DNA from: an uncultured Fibrobacter sp.
GTDB taxonomy: Bacteria > Fibrobacterota > Fibrobacteria > Fibrobacterales > Fibrobacteraceae
Length of the DNA stretch: 64,000 bases
Assembly: GCA_946414025.1 (NCBI GenBank)
Contig: CAMKMX010000011.1
Coordinates: 1 to 64,000, forward strand
Direction: 5' to 3'
Made by a program: the position numbers and the translations under genes. Under the pieces are notes generated by a model. The model saw only the letters and a program-made list of their open reading frames with translations. It had not been told where the DNA came from and searched no databases. Below are positions 41,533 to 49,754 of this stretch, in pieces (the stretch's first letter is position 1; each line of letters opens with the position of its first letter).

Positions 41533-42818
41533 CAAGCACTGTCCTTGCCAGATTCCGCGTCAAGCGCGGAATGACGATTAGCAGGAGCCTCCAGTACATC
41601 CAGGCATTTCAGGAACACCTTCACGTCTTCGGGGCTGTTGGAATCCTTCACCTTGTACAAGAAATCGTTGGCCATCTTCTTGGCGAACCGCTCATACATC
41701 ATGGCGATTTTCTTTGCGGAGGCTTCGTCCAAGTTAGGGAGCGAGGCCAGCAGCTTTCCGGACTCTTCCCCAGCGGTCTTGACCATCTTATCGGCCAGCA
41801 CATGAATGCCCCTCGCCACCTCGTCCATACGGGACCAGGAGAGAAATTCTTCCAAACCCTCTTGCAAAATCTTTTGGGCGGCGTCCAGTTCCGCCATGCG
41901 GAGCCTGCGATTTTCGGAAACGATTTTTTCTAGGTCATCTACGCACACATACTGCACGTTGGGCAAGTCGCCGATGGAAGGTTCGGCATTGCGGGGGCTG
42001 CCCAGGTCGATGACGAGGCGGGGGGACTCTTTCCCTGGTGATGCCATTTTTTCAATTTTTTCCCTAGTGACAATAGGTTCCTGGCAGGCGCTGCACAGGA
42101 TAACCACGTCGCAGTCCGAAAGCACCTTGTAGCGGTCCTCGAAAGGCACCGGAGTCAGCACGTCGGCAAACTTCTGGGCATTGGCAAAGGTCTTGCTGCT
42201 GGCGTAAATGTGGGTGGTATTTTCCTGCACATACTTAAGCATCAGGGAACCCATCTCCCCAAGGCCCACAATATAGACCGTCTTGTTTTCCAGATCCCCG
42301 AAGGTCTTGTGCACCTGTTTCATGGCAAGAAACGGGATATTGCAAGACAGCTTGCTCAGGTTGGTTTCGGTCTTGATGCGCTTGGTGGTGTGAATGGCCT
42401 CTTGAAAGAGCTTGTTCAAGACAATTCCCGTGCCGTGAAGCTGGTGAGCCGTCTCGTAGGCACGACCAATCTGGTGCAGAATCTGGTCTTCACCCATGGC
42501 CACGCTGTCCAGGCCCGCACACACATTCATCACGTGCCTTGCCACGTCATCGCCTTCCTTGTAGTAGAAGTACGATGCATAACTACCATAATCTTGGTGA
42601 ACCAGGCCACACACATACTGCACCAGGTCTCTCTCGCAAAGAGGCCTGTCGCTTGCCACGTAAATTTCAGTGCGGTTACAGGTGGCAAGAATCAATAACT
42701 CGTCAAAGGGGGATTCTTGCAGCGCCCGGGTCTTGATATCCATGGGGATATAGAATTTTTCACGGATGGCAATCTCTGCCACCTTGTGGTTCATTCCAGC
42801 CATGTAGATCTTACGCAC
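41532..42818 (-). CDS. hemA: Glutamyl-tRNA reductase
   Basis: Reduces glutamyl-tRNA to glutamate-1-semialdehyde, the first step of C5-pathway haem synthesis. The 428-residue protein has the catalytic Cys in LILATCNRTEIYVAS, the NADPH-binding VYIVGLGEMGSLMLKY and the helical dimerisation tail. The start is GTG (42818) with GGAGTGA eight bases before it, inside the end of the preceding lpxC-like gene. The last 15 residues (NRHSALDAESGKDSA) are encoded by a palindromic repeat (41552-41572) and are not part of the family. Confidence 0.94.
   Translation of the reverse strand: MRKIYMAGMNHKVAEIAIREKFYIPMDIKTRALQESPFDELLILATCNRTEIYVASDRPLCERDLVQYVCGLVHQDYGSYASYFYYKEGDDVARHVMNVCAGLDSVAMGEDQILHQIGRAYETAHQLHGTGIVLNKLFQEAIHTTKRIKTETNLSKLSCNIPFLAMKQVHKTFGDLENKTVYIVGLGEMGSLMLKYVQENTTHIYASSKTFANAQKFADVLTPVPFEDRYKVLSDCDVVILCSACQEPIVTREKIEKMASPGKESPRLVIDLGSPRNAEPSIGDLPNVQYVCVDDLEKIVSENRRLRMAELDAAQKILQEGLEEFLSWSRMDEVARGIHVLADKMVKTAGEESGKLLASLPNLDEASAKKIAMMYERFAKKMANDFLYKVKDSNSPEDVKVFLKCLDVLEAPANRHSALDAESGKDSA
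41552..41572. repeat. Palindromic repeat forming the 3' end of hemA
   Basis: ATTCCGCG and CGCGGAAT arms around a five-base loop, followed by GACG. It is the same family as the intergenic GTCATTCC/GGAATGAC hairpins, read in frame as the last residues of HemA. Confidence 0.7.
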
Positions 42819-42821
42819 TGA

Positions 42822-43766
42822 TCACTCCACCTTGAGCAAATAAGGCAAAACTTCTTTTAAAATCTGATGGTGGCTTGCGTGACCGCCATTCAAAATTTCA
42901 ACGCGAATCTTGGGCAATGCAGGGCATGCAAAACTCAAGTCGCCCAGCAAATCTAGAATTTTGTGCATGGCAGGCTCTTCGGGAACACGATAAAGGGACT
43001 TGTCCACAGGAGATTTGACAAGAAGGCCGCAACTTTCCGTGGCACCAGCCAAAAGGCCTGCCCTACGGGCCTGTTCATATTCATTTCCCAGGATAAAAGT
43101 CCTGGCCTGAAACACGCCGTAAAGGTCTTCGGGACCATACACCGAAAGGGCGGCACAGGACTTGAAACCGTTTGCATCGGATCGGTCCAGACGGTACTCC
43201 ACCTCGAAGGTTTCGGCGGGTTCGATCCGGACATAGCCATAGGAGGGCTGGTCCGGAGCATTGCGCAAATCCCACTGTCTCGACACGGGAGCATCGTAAA
43301 ACGAAAGTTCCCGGGGCACGCCCGCTTCCCGCCGCAAGGCCAAGAAGAACGGCAAGGCGGAGCCGTCCATCAGGGGAATTTCCGGCACGGGATTTGCGGC
43401 ATCCCCATCAACATTCCTACCGGCATCAATCCCCTCGACATTCACGTCAAAGGAAACATCCGGCCAAAGCAAGAAAACAGGCGCCAGATGTTCAGGTGTG
43501 GCAAGGGCCGCACATTTACGACCAGCGTGCATTCCATCGCGACCTGCATCCAGGCCGCAATTACTGTAAATGGTAGTCCGGCACACGTCAAAATGCAACG
43601 ATTCAAAAAGCTTGACCTGGTCCGTGCGGTAAAGGGGCCTGCCGCCCACATTCCAGGAAATACGGGGCGCACGGTTTGAATCCCGAGGCAAAATCTGCAC
43701 CGAGACATTCGCAGATCCATAGGAAAGCGACGGCGATGAAAATTCAAGAGTCTTGCAGGCCGGCAT
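42822..43766 (-). CDS. Divergent LpxC-family UDP-acyl-GlcNAc deacetylase
   Basis: Probable zinc deacetylase of lipid A synthesis. In the 314 residues the zinc and catalytic positions are kept: Glu92-His93 (TPEHL), EIPLMDGSALPFF, ARTFILGNEYEQARRAGLLAGA, His268-x-x-x-Asp272 (MHKILDLLGD) and His296 (GGHASHH). Elsewhere it differs strongly from ordinary LpxC, especially in the first 85 residues. The ATG overlaps the lpxD stop by one base; an open frame 15 codons longer would start inside lpxD. Its place directly after lpxD supports a lipid A role. It may be the sole LpxC or a diverged paralogue. Confidence 0.8.
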   Translation of the reverse strand: MPACKTLEFSSPSLSYGSANVSVQILPRDSNRAPRISWNVGGRPLYRTDQVKLFESLHFDVCRTTIYSNCGLDAGRDGMHAGRKCAALATPEHLAPVFLLWPDVSFDVNVEGIDAGRNVDGDAANPVPEIPLMDGSALPFFLALRREAGVPRELSFYDAPVSRQWDLRNAPDQPSYGYVRIEPAETFEVEYRLDRSDANGFKSCAALSVYGPEDLYGVFQARTFILGNEYEQARRAGLLAGATESCGLLVKSPVDKSLYRVPEEPAMHKILDLLGDLSFACPALPKIRVEILNGGHASHHQILKEVLPYLLKVE

Positions 43767-44806
43767 CACTTTTTCCCGAGTTGTTTCAGGCGAACCATGC
43801 AACGGCGCCAAAGGTCTATCTCCAGAGCGGGGAATCCAGAAACGGTCTTTCCGTCGGGCACATTGCGGGTCACTCCCGCCTTGGCCGCCACCCGCACATT
43901 CTTGCCGATGGTAATGTGGTCCGCCACCTTGGCGGCCCCCGCAAATTCGGAACCGTCCCCAACGGTAACGGAACCTGCCAGCGCCGACTGTGAGGCCATA
44001 AACACGTGGTTCCCTACCTTGCAGTTGTGGGCAATTTCGACCATAGAGTCAAAATGGCTGTCGTTTCCGATAGAGGTTGGAGCCAAAAAGCCTGCCGCTA
44101 CCACGGTATTGGCCCCAAAGCTGCAGCGATCCCCTATGCGGACCCCCGCCAAATGGGGAATCATGCGACGCTTGCCCTGATATTCGTAAAAACCGAAACC
44201 TCGGGAGCCTATAACCGCTCCCGCCTGAAAAATACAGCCTTCGCCAATCTTTACATGGGGGTAAACCGTCACGGAAGATTCCAGAACGCAGTTCGCGCCC
44301 AGTTCCGCACCGGCCATCACCACGCAGTGGGGGCCGATACGGCAACCTTTACCGATTATGCCCTCCACCACTGCCGTGGGGTGAATCCGGGCGGCACCGT
44401 TCATACCATCGGCATCACATCCATCAGCCCCATCGCAAGCAAAGCGCTTCAAGAATTCCACTATGGCATGGTGAGGATTTTCCACAGGCATCAAGGCACG
44501 GACCTTCGGAAGCCTAGCCTTCAACACCGTCAGGGATTCTGGGCCGGCAACCAGCGAAGCAGGCACAAACAAAAGCCCCGCCTGGACCTGTCCGAGAACG
44601 GAGTCCGAAAATCCGGGCACGCTGGTGTCGCTCTTGAAATTGTCTCCCACCCAGAAACTCACGTCGGACGCTCCCGCCGTTTCTAGAGGGGCAAAACCCG
44701 TCAGTTCAAAATCTTCGCATCCGGCAAAGTCCGTACCCGAAGACAGTTGCGTCAAACCTTCGGCACTGAGCCATTCCCGTACTGTAGAAAACAACACCGG
44801 TTTCAT
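43766..44806 (-). CDS. lpxD: UDP-3-O-acylglucosamine N-acyltransferase
   Basis: Adds the second acyl chain in lipid A synthesis. The 346 residues comprise an N-terminal uridine-binding domain (about 1-120), then a left-handed beta-helix of hexapeptide repeats (about 135-325) with VIGSRGFGF and the catalytic His in EIAHNCKVGNHVFMASQ. The C-terminal helix ends in LWRRCMVRLKQLGKK. The ATG overlaps the stop of the kinase gene (TGATG), and its own stop overlaps the lpxC-like start in the same way. Confidence 0.93.
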   Translation of the reverse strand: MKPVLFSTVREWLSAEGLTQLSSGTDFAGCEDFELTGFAPLETAGASDVSFWVGDNFKSDTSVPGFSDSVLGQVQAGLLFVPASLVAGPESLTVLKARLPKVRALMPVENPHHAIVEFLKRFACDGADGCDADGMNGAARIHPTAVVEGIIGKGCRIGPHCVVMAGAELGANCVLESSVTVYPHVKIGEGCIFQAGAVIGSRGFGFYEYQGKRRMIPHLAGVRIGDRCSFGANTVVAAGFLAPTSIGNDSHFDSMVEIAHNCKVGNHVFMASQSALAGSVTVGDGSEFAGAAKVADHITIGKNVRVAAKAGVTRNVPDGKTVSGFPALEIDLWRRCMVRLKQLGKK

Positions 44807-45768
44807 CAGGGGTCCAAAGCCAGCATGTTCACCTGGGCGGCATACTCGATGGTCACGGTTTCTCCCGCCTTGCCGCTCAAATCCTCGCCGTCCAGCTGCA
44901 GGAACTCGTCTTTATCCAGACGGAGCTCCACGGACTTGACCTTCTTGGACTGGAGGAAATATTTCTTGTAGATAAACCCGATTAGCGGGATGTTCCCGAT
45001 GGCGATGGCCATCAAGAAATTGTGCATGTTGGGAACGTCCACCACTTCCAACAGGCCGTCCGCCATGTTGGACCGGAAAAAGGGATTGGCCCCGCTGGCA
45101 AAGCTGGGAATGTTTCCCACGATCACCGTCCTGTGGCCGGAAACATCCACCTGGTGCTTTTCGCCTGCGGCATCCACATAGGCCAAAGAGCCCGACTTGA
45201 GCATGTAATCCCTGTCGGCAAAGAACCGCTTCACGTAGTGGAGCTTGTTGGCCACTACGGAATTGGAAGCGATAGCTCCCGTGGCACGGTCCAGGTTGAA
45301 ATCGTGGGCAATGCGGGCATCGATTCCCGCCGAAAAATAGTTGGCCAGGGCGAACTTGCCGTTCACCTTCCAGATATCAAAAGGTCTCGCCCCCGCAAGC
45401 ACCAGCCTGCGCACCAGGAACAAAAGACCACGGTCCACGTAGGGCTTGTAAAGGTTCAGCACCCGGGCCAGGTCGTTCCCCGTGCCCAGCGGGATAAGTC
45501 CGATTTTCACCTTCTGGGAAAACCCGCCCAGAAGCATAGTGGAAAGCACCGCCGAAACGGTTCCGTCGCCACCTACGGCCACCAGGGTTTCCGTCGATTC
45601 CAGGGCCTGCTGGATTTGCTCCCGCATGCCTTCGGCCCGTGTAAATTCAGCCTTCCATTCCTCCTGCTTGTAATCCATGGACGCCATGATTTCAGGGAGG
45701 AATTCAAAAATAACCTTCCCCTGACCGCCGCCACTGATAGGATTGATGAGAAAATGGAACTTGAGCAT
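44806..45768 (-). CDS. Diacylglycerol kinase family lipid kinase (DagK/YegS type)
   Basis: Soluble lipid kinase of 320 residues: NPISGGGQG at the nucleotide site, VAVGGDGTVSAVLS (the GGDG motif), PLGTGNDLARVL, and FSAGIDARIAHDFN. The C-terminal beta domain is LRLDKDEFLQLDGEDL. It probably phosphorylates diacylglycerol or a related lipid for phospholipid recycling. It begins directly after the stop of the gamma-carbonic anhydrase-like gene and its stop overlaps lpxD. Confidence 0.9.
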   Translation of the reverse strand: MLKFHFLINPISGGGQGKVIFEFLPEIMASMDYKQEEWKAEFTRAEGMREQIQQALESTETLVAVGGDGTVSAVLSTMLLGGFSQKVKIGLIPLGTGNDLARVLNLYKPYVDRGLLFLVRRLVLAGARPFDIWKVNGKFALANYFSAGIDARIAHDFNLDRATGAIASNSVVANKLHYVKRFFADRDYMLKSGSLAYVDAAGEKHQVDVSGHRTVIVGNIPSFASGANPFFRSNMADGLLEVVDVPNMHNFLMAIAIGNIPLIGFIYKKYFLQSKKVKSVELRLDKDEFLQLDGEDLSGKAGETVTIEYAAQVNMLALDP

Positions 45769-46290
45769 TTAGGTTTCTTCTTGTTGCAAAAGTTCGTCCT
45801 TAACGACGAGGTAGCGTTCCACGCCTTCTCGAACATGGTGCAGTTCCTCTTCGGAAACGGCACGGGAAATATGGGCCGGAGAACCCACAATTAAGGATCC
45901 CGCAGGGAACTCTCTCCCCTGGGTGACCAAAGTCCCTGCCCCTACAATGCTGTTTTTCTTGATGTGGACGCCGTCCATGATAATAGCCCCCATGCCCACC
46001 AGCACATCGTCGTCGATGGTGCAGCTGTGAATCACGGCGTTATGGCCTATGGTGACCCGGTTTCCGATCTTGACGGGAACATCGGTGGAAACATGGATAG
46101 ACACGTTGTCCTGGATATTGGTCTGATTGCCCACCACGATAGGGGCAATGTCGCCCCGCAAGACAGCATTGTAAAAGACAGAGGAGTCCTCCCCTATCTT
46201 CACATCGCCGATGAGCTTGGAACCCTCGGCAAGGAAGACTCCCTCCCCCACCTCGGGCTTTTTTCCTAGGTATTCGATCATGGATGCCAT
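45769..46290 (-). CDS. Gamma-carbonic anhydrase family protein
   Basis: Left-handed beta-helix protein of 173 residues. The pattern VFYNAVLRGDIAPIVVGNQTNIQDNVSIH and VTIGHNAVIHSCTIDDDVLVGMGAIIMDG holds the three zinc-binding His positions of the Cam/YrdA family. The C-terminal helix is short. Either carbonic anhydrase or an acyltransferase-like relative is possible. It opens the operon that continues to hemC. Confidence 0.9.
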   Translation of the reverse strand: MASMIEYLGKKPEVGEGVFLAEGSKLIGDVKIGEDSSVFYNAVLRGDIAPIVVGNQTNIQDNVSIHVSTDVPVKIGNRVTIGHNAVIHSCTIDDDVLVGMGAIIMDGVHIKKNSIVGAGTLVTQGREFPAGSLIVGSPAHISRAVSEEELHHVREGVERYLVVKDELLQQEET

Positions 46291-46314
46291 ACTGACAATG
46301 TATAAAATTTATCG

Positions 46315-49300
46315 TCAGTCATCGGCCCAGCCGTAGTCGAATTTAAACTTGTAGCCTGCATGGGGCTCGCTTCCGCAATCCTTGTCGCAGCCGTCGTTTC
46401 CTGGATCGAATTCGATGCCGCGGTCACCGTAGTTGAACTTGTGCTCGGCAAAACCCCGCTTGGGCACGCTCTTGTCCTTCGCATTCGGAGTCACGTCGGA
46501 CGCCCCTTTCAGTACGCTGGCAAAGTTGTCGTAGGGCCAGTAGATACTGTGGTTCGGCCGCACGTCGTAATCCTTTCCAGCCACCTTCAGCTGGAGCGTA
46601 ATGCCCTGGCTGCCCATCTCGTAAGAATAGACGGTGTGGTCTCCGGGTACGGAATTGTCGTCATGGTTCATATCACGGTCAGTCCATTCCTCGTAGATAA
46701 TGGTGTTGCCCGCCCCTACGGAGCCACCCTCGTAGAAATAGTAGGTGTACTGGTGGATTGGTGCGTTCCTGGTGTTGGATCCCTCATAAAAGATGGCGTC
46801 CGTCACAAAGTCCTCACGGTGAGCCTTGCTGTAATGCCACAGGTATTCCGTACCGCGTCCAGTCATCTGGTACTGGAACCTGATGCGGCCCACGCTCCGG
46901 GTGGCCACGTTGGAACCGCTGGAGAACACGTAAGTATTGCCCGACTTGGCATAGGCGAACACCCTGTAGGTGTAGTAGGGAGAACCGCCACCCACCTTGT
47001 CGGTGAAGGATTCCTCCCCAGGTCCAAGCGCCTTCACGAGGGTAATACCGTTGCTCAGGGCATAGCCGTCCTGGGGCTTTACGGTAGTGGATTTCATGAC
47101 ATACCTTTCAAGGGTCGCATTGTCGTAGCCCTTGGCTCCTTCGGCACGGAGAACCACGTAGCCCAGAATTCGCGGGTCGGCCTTGTTGGCCACCCAGTTC
47201 AGAATGATGGCGTTGCGATCGCTGTTGCGGCCCAGCACCAGGTCCGTGGGGGCGGTAATCAGGGAGCGGAGAACAAGGCGGTAGGTGGTGGAATCTCCCC
47301 TTTCGGAATACACCACCATCTTCAGGGTGTCGGCGCTTGCCGCAGACAGGTTAGCGACGTTGAACTTGAACACCATAGCCACCGCATCGGCTCCGGAACC
47401 CTTGGTTCCCTGGGCCGTCACGGGCACCCTGTTTTTGCCGGAGAACACGTTCACGCCGCCGTTCGCCTTTACCGGTTCCGCCGTAGTGACGTTCACCGTA
47501 ACGTTTGCACCCCTGATGGAGTCGGTGACGAACAGGGAATCCACGCAAAGCAGGCCTTCCATGCGGCAGGTCCTTGCCACCGCCACGTCCCTGTCCTCGG
47601 AAACATCGTGAACCGCAATCCTTGCGATGTTGGACTTGGTAGAGGCTTCCCGGACATTGGGATTCGGGTCCACATTGTCGTCAATGCCGTCACCGTCGGT
47701 ATCCTTCAGGGCGGGGTTCGTGAAGAATGGGCCCACCTCCGCAGAATCCACGGTCACCGCCACGGTATCGTAACCCCTGACATTTTCCGGCCTGATAAAC
47801 TTGATGGCGTAGGGCCGGTAGCACTGGGCACCCACACTGCTGAATTCTACATCCCTGCAGGGCACCGAGATATCGTACTTAGCTCCCTGATGGTGATAGA
47901 CAAAGCAGTATTTGTGCTTGGAGTCCACCTTGACCATCATGGTATCCGTGATTTCGCAGACACCGGCTCTCAGCATAGGCACGCTGACGCTGTCGTAGGT
48001 GTAGGCTATCTTGGTCCAGCCATTGATTTCGTCGAAATCGGGAATCTGGTCGCCGTCGCTGTCCACCTTCTCGTCGCTAATTCCCAGCATATTCTCCATG
48101 CTGGCGGGCACATGGTCATGGTCGCGGTCCTCGTTGTACATGAACTGCACCTGGTCTCCGGCGCCCACAATCAGGCTGTCCATGTCAAAACTGCCAATCT
48201 GCAGGGAGCGCACAACCGCCACCGTAGGTTCCGAAGCCTTGACGATAGACACGAACCAGCAGGCCGTATCGCCGTCCGCCGTAGCGTACGACAAGTCCCC
48301 CAGGCTCTTGAGGCCGTAACGGAGCTCACCGCCAACCTTCAGGGAATCCTGCCGGAAGGGAATCTTCAAGATGTCCAGGATTTCGGAGAGGGATACGGGC
48401 TTGTGGAAATCGTCCTTGCCGGAATAGGCCTCGTTGTAGCGGAAATTGGTAGATACGCGGTACTCCCGGACGCGGTTCGCACTGTTGCCATAGTACATCC
48501 CGTTATCGATGGTAATCCTTGCCGTACTGGCCGACGCCTTGGTGTATGCCTCGGTAAAGTCGCTTGTCCTGCCGTCATATTCGGTAGTAATCTTGTAGGC
48601 GCTTGCCGAAAGGAAAATGGCACCCGGATTGAAAACCAGGTTGTTCAGGGCATCCAGCGGGAGCCCGCCCTTCCAGAACTGCAGTTCCTTGGATTCACCG
48701 GGAGCAAGGGTAATCTTGGTCCACTTGTCCTCCCCCGCTCCGTCGCCTACCGAAAGTTCGGCGATAATCTGGATATCGCCGGAGGTCGTGTAAGTACTGG
48801 CATTCAGAATCAGATTCTCAATGGAATAGGCCACCTTGCCCGTATTGGTAATCCGGGCCTGCATGCTGATGGAGCCGCCCGTAATGGTTTCGCCCTGGGT
48901 CATGGCCTCCGAAATGGCCTGGTTATAGTTCCTGGTCATGGAGGTGGACTGGGTTTCCGTCATGGTGTGACCCGTGCTAGTGGTGTAGCTCCCGTTATAG
49001 CCCACATTCACCAGGAATGTCGGGCTTTTGGAAGCGTAGCCACCCTGGATACCGAAACTCCAGGCGCTCATCAGGGAGGCCGACTGGGTCTCGCTGTTGC
49101 TCACGCCCGTGGCGGTCTGAACCGACTCCCCTTCGGAAATGGTGCTGGACCTGGTTGTCCCGGTACTGGTCGTGCGGGTAAGCGTCACAGAAGGCGTCAT
49201 GGTCATGGTCACTTCCAATTTGGGCAAGTCCGCCACGTTGGGGTTCCAGACCGTCGGGTTCTGGGGGTTGAACAGGTTCATCTCGGTGCCGTCGTCATAG

Positions 49301-49743
49301 CCGTCGCCGTCGGTATCGGCCATACGGGGATTGGTTCCGATCTTGTAGATTTCATCTATGTCAGAAAGCCCGTCTCCGTCGGTATCGCTCTTGCTGTTCA
49401 CCTTGACAAAGTCGATGTATTCCACATCCCTCAGGTAGAACAGGAAACTGCCAATCCTGGGGCCAGACTGTACGTTCACGGACAGCTTTTCGGCATCGTA
49501 ATAGTCCGTCTTGAAGGACACCTCGGTATTGGCCAGGGGCACCCGGTCAAAAGCCTTGAGGCCGTAGCCAGCAATGAACAGGGAGTCCGTCTCGCCGCGG
49601 CGGTCCTTCGGGAAATTGAGAGAATCGAGTCCCAGGAGCCCCGCCGTGTAGGTGGAGTCCTTCTTGAAGATAAAGTAAGCCTGGCCGGCGAATGAAGAAA
49701 GCGAAAGGGCCAGGACCGCTGATGTAATGATACGGTAATTCAT
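46315..49743 (-). CDS. Secreted protein with anthrax-protective-antigen-like (binary toxin B) core
   Basis: 1142 residues, signal peptide (ITSAVLALSLSSFAGQA). TSP3/PA-type calcium repeats (about 118-155: DTDGDGLSDIDE, DTDGDGYDDGTE) are followed by a long Ser/Thr-alternating stretch (about 185-285), then ARITNTGKVAYSIENLIL (about 296-313), ASTARITIDNG and LSEILDIL (452-459). This is the same order as in domain 1'/2 of protective antigen and the clostridial binary toxin B subunits (calcium site, pore-forming beta-hairpin with S/T alternation, xNxRYVNTGTAPIYN, LKEALKIAFG). Further DTDGDG repeats lie at about 560 and 690, an FN3-like domain at about 835-920 and an unassigned beta domain at the end. 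No PA14 domain and no toxin enzymatic subunit are seen. Pore formation is inferred. Confidence 0.7.
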   Translation of the reverse strand: MNYRIITSAVLALSLSSFAGQAYFIFKKDSTYTAGLLGLDSLNFPKDRRGETDSLFIAGYGLKAFDRVPLANTEVSFKTDYYDAEKLSVNVQSGPRIGSFLFYLRDVEYIDFVKVNSKSDTDGDGLSDIDEIYKIGTNPRMADTDGDGYDDGTEMNLFNPQNPTVWNPNVADLPKLEVTMTMTPSVTLTRTTSTGTTRSSTISEGESVQTATGVSNSETQSASLMSAWSFGIQGGYASKSPTFLVNVGYNGSYTTSTGHTMTETQSTSMTRNYNQAISEAMTQGETITGGSISMQARITNTGKVAYSIENLILNASTYTTSGDIQIIAELSVGDGAGEDKWTKITLAPGESKELQFWKGGLPLDALNNLVFNPGAIFLSASAYKITTEYDGRTSDFTEAYTKASASTARITIDNGMYYGNSANRVREYRVSTNFRYNEAYSGKDDFHKPVSLSEILDILKIPFRQDSLKVGGELRYGLKSLGDLSYATADGDTACWFVSIVKASEPTVAVVRSLQIGSFDMDSLIVGAGDQVQFMYNEDRDHDHVPASMENMLGISDEKVDSDGDQIPDFDEINGWTKIAYTYDSVSVPMLRAGVCEITDTMMVKVDSKHKYCFVYHHQGAKYDISVPCRDVEFSSVGAQCYRPYAIKFIRPENVRGYDTVAVTVDSAEVGPFFTNPALKDTDGDGIDDNVDPNPNVREASTKSNIARIAVHDVSEDRDVAVARTCRMEGLLCVDSLFVTDSIRGANVTVNVTTAEPVKANGGVNVFSGKNRVPVTAQGTKGSGADAVAMVFKFNVANLSAASADTLKMVVYSERGDSTTYRLVLRSLITAPTDLVLGRNSDRNAIILNWVANKADPRILGYVVLRAEGAKGYDNATLERYVMKSTTVKPQDGYALSNGITLVKALGPGEESFTDKVGGGSPYYTYRVFAYAKSGNTYVFSSGSNVATRSVGRIRFQYQMTGRGTEYLWHYSKAHREDFVTDAIFYEGSNTRNAPIHQYTYYFYEGGSVGAGNTIIYEEWTDRDMNHDDNSVPGDHTVYSYEMGSQGITLQLKVAGKDYDVRPNHSIYWPYDNFASVLKGASDVTPNAKDKSVPKRGFAEHKFNYGDRGIEFDPGNDGCDKDCGSEPHAGYKFKFDYGWADD

Positions 49744-49754
49744 GATGGGCCTCC

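Noticed and set aside
46360-49695. 1111-codon plus-strand open frame opposite the protective-antigen-like gene
   Set aside because: The minus-strand frame has a signal peptide and recognisable calcium repeats; the antisense frame has neither.
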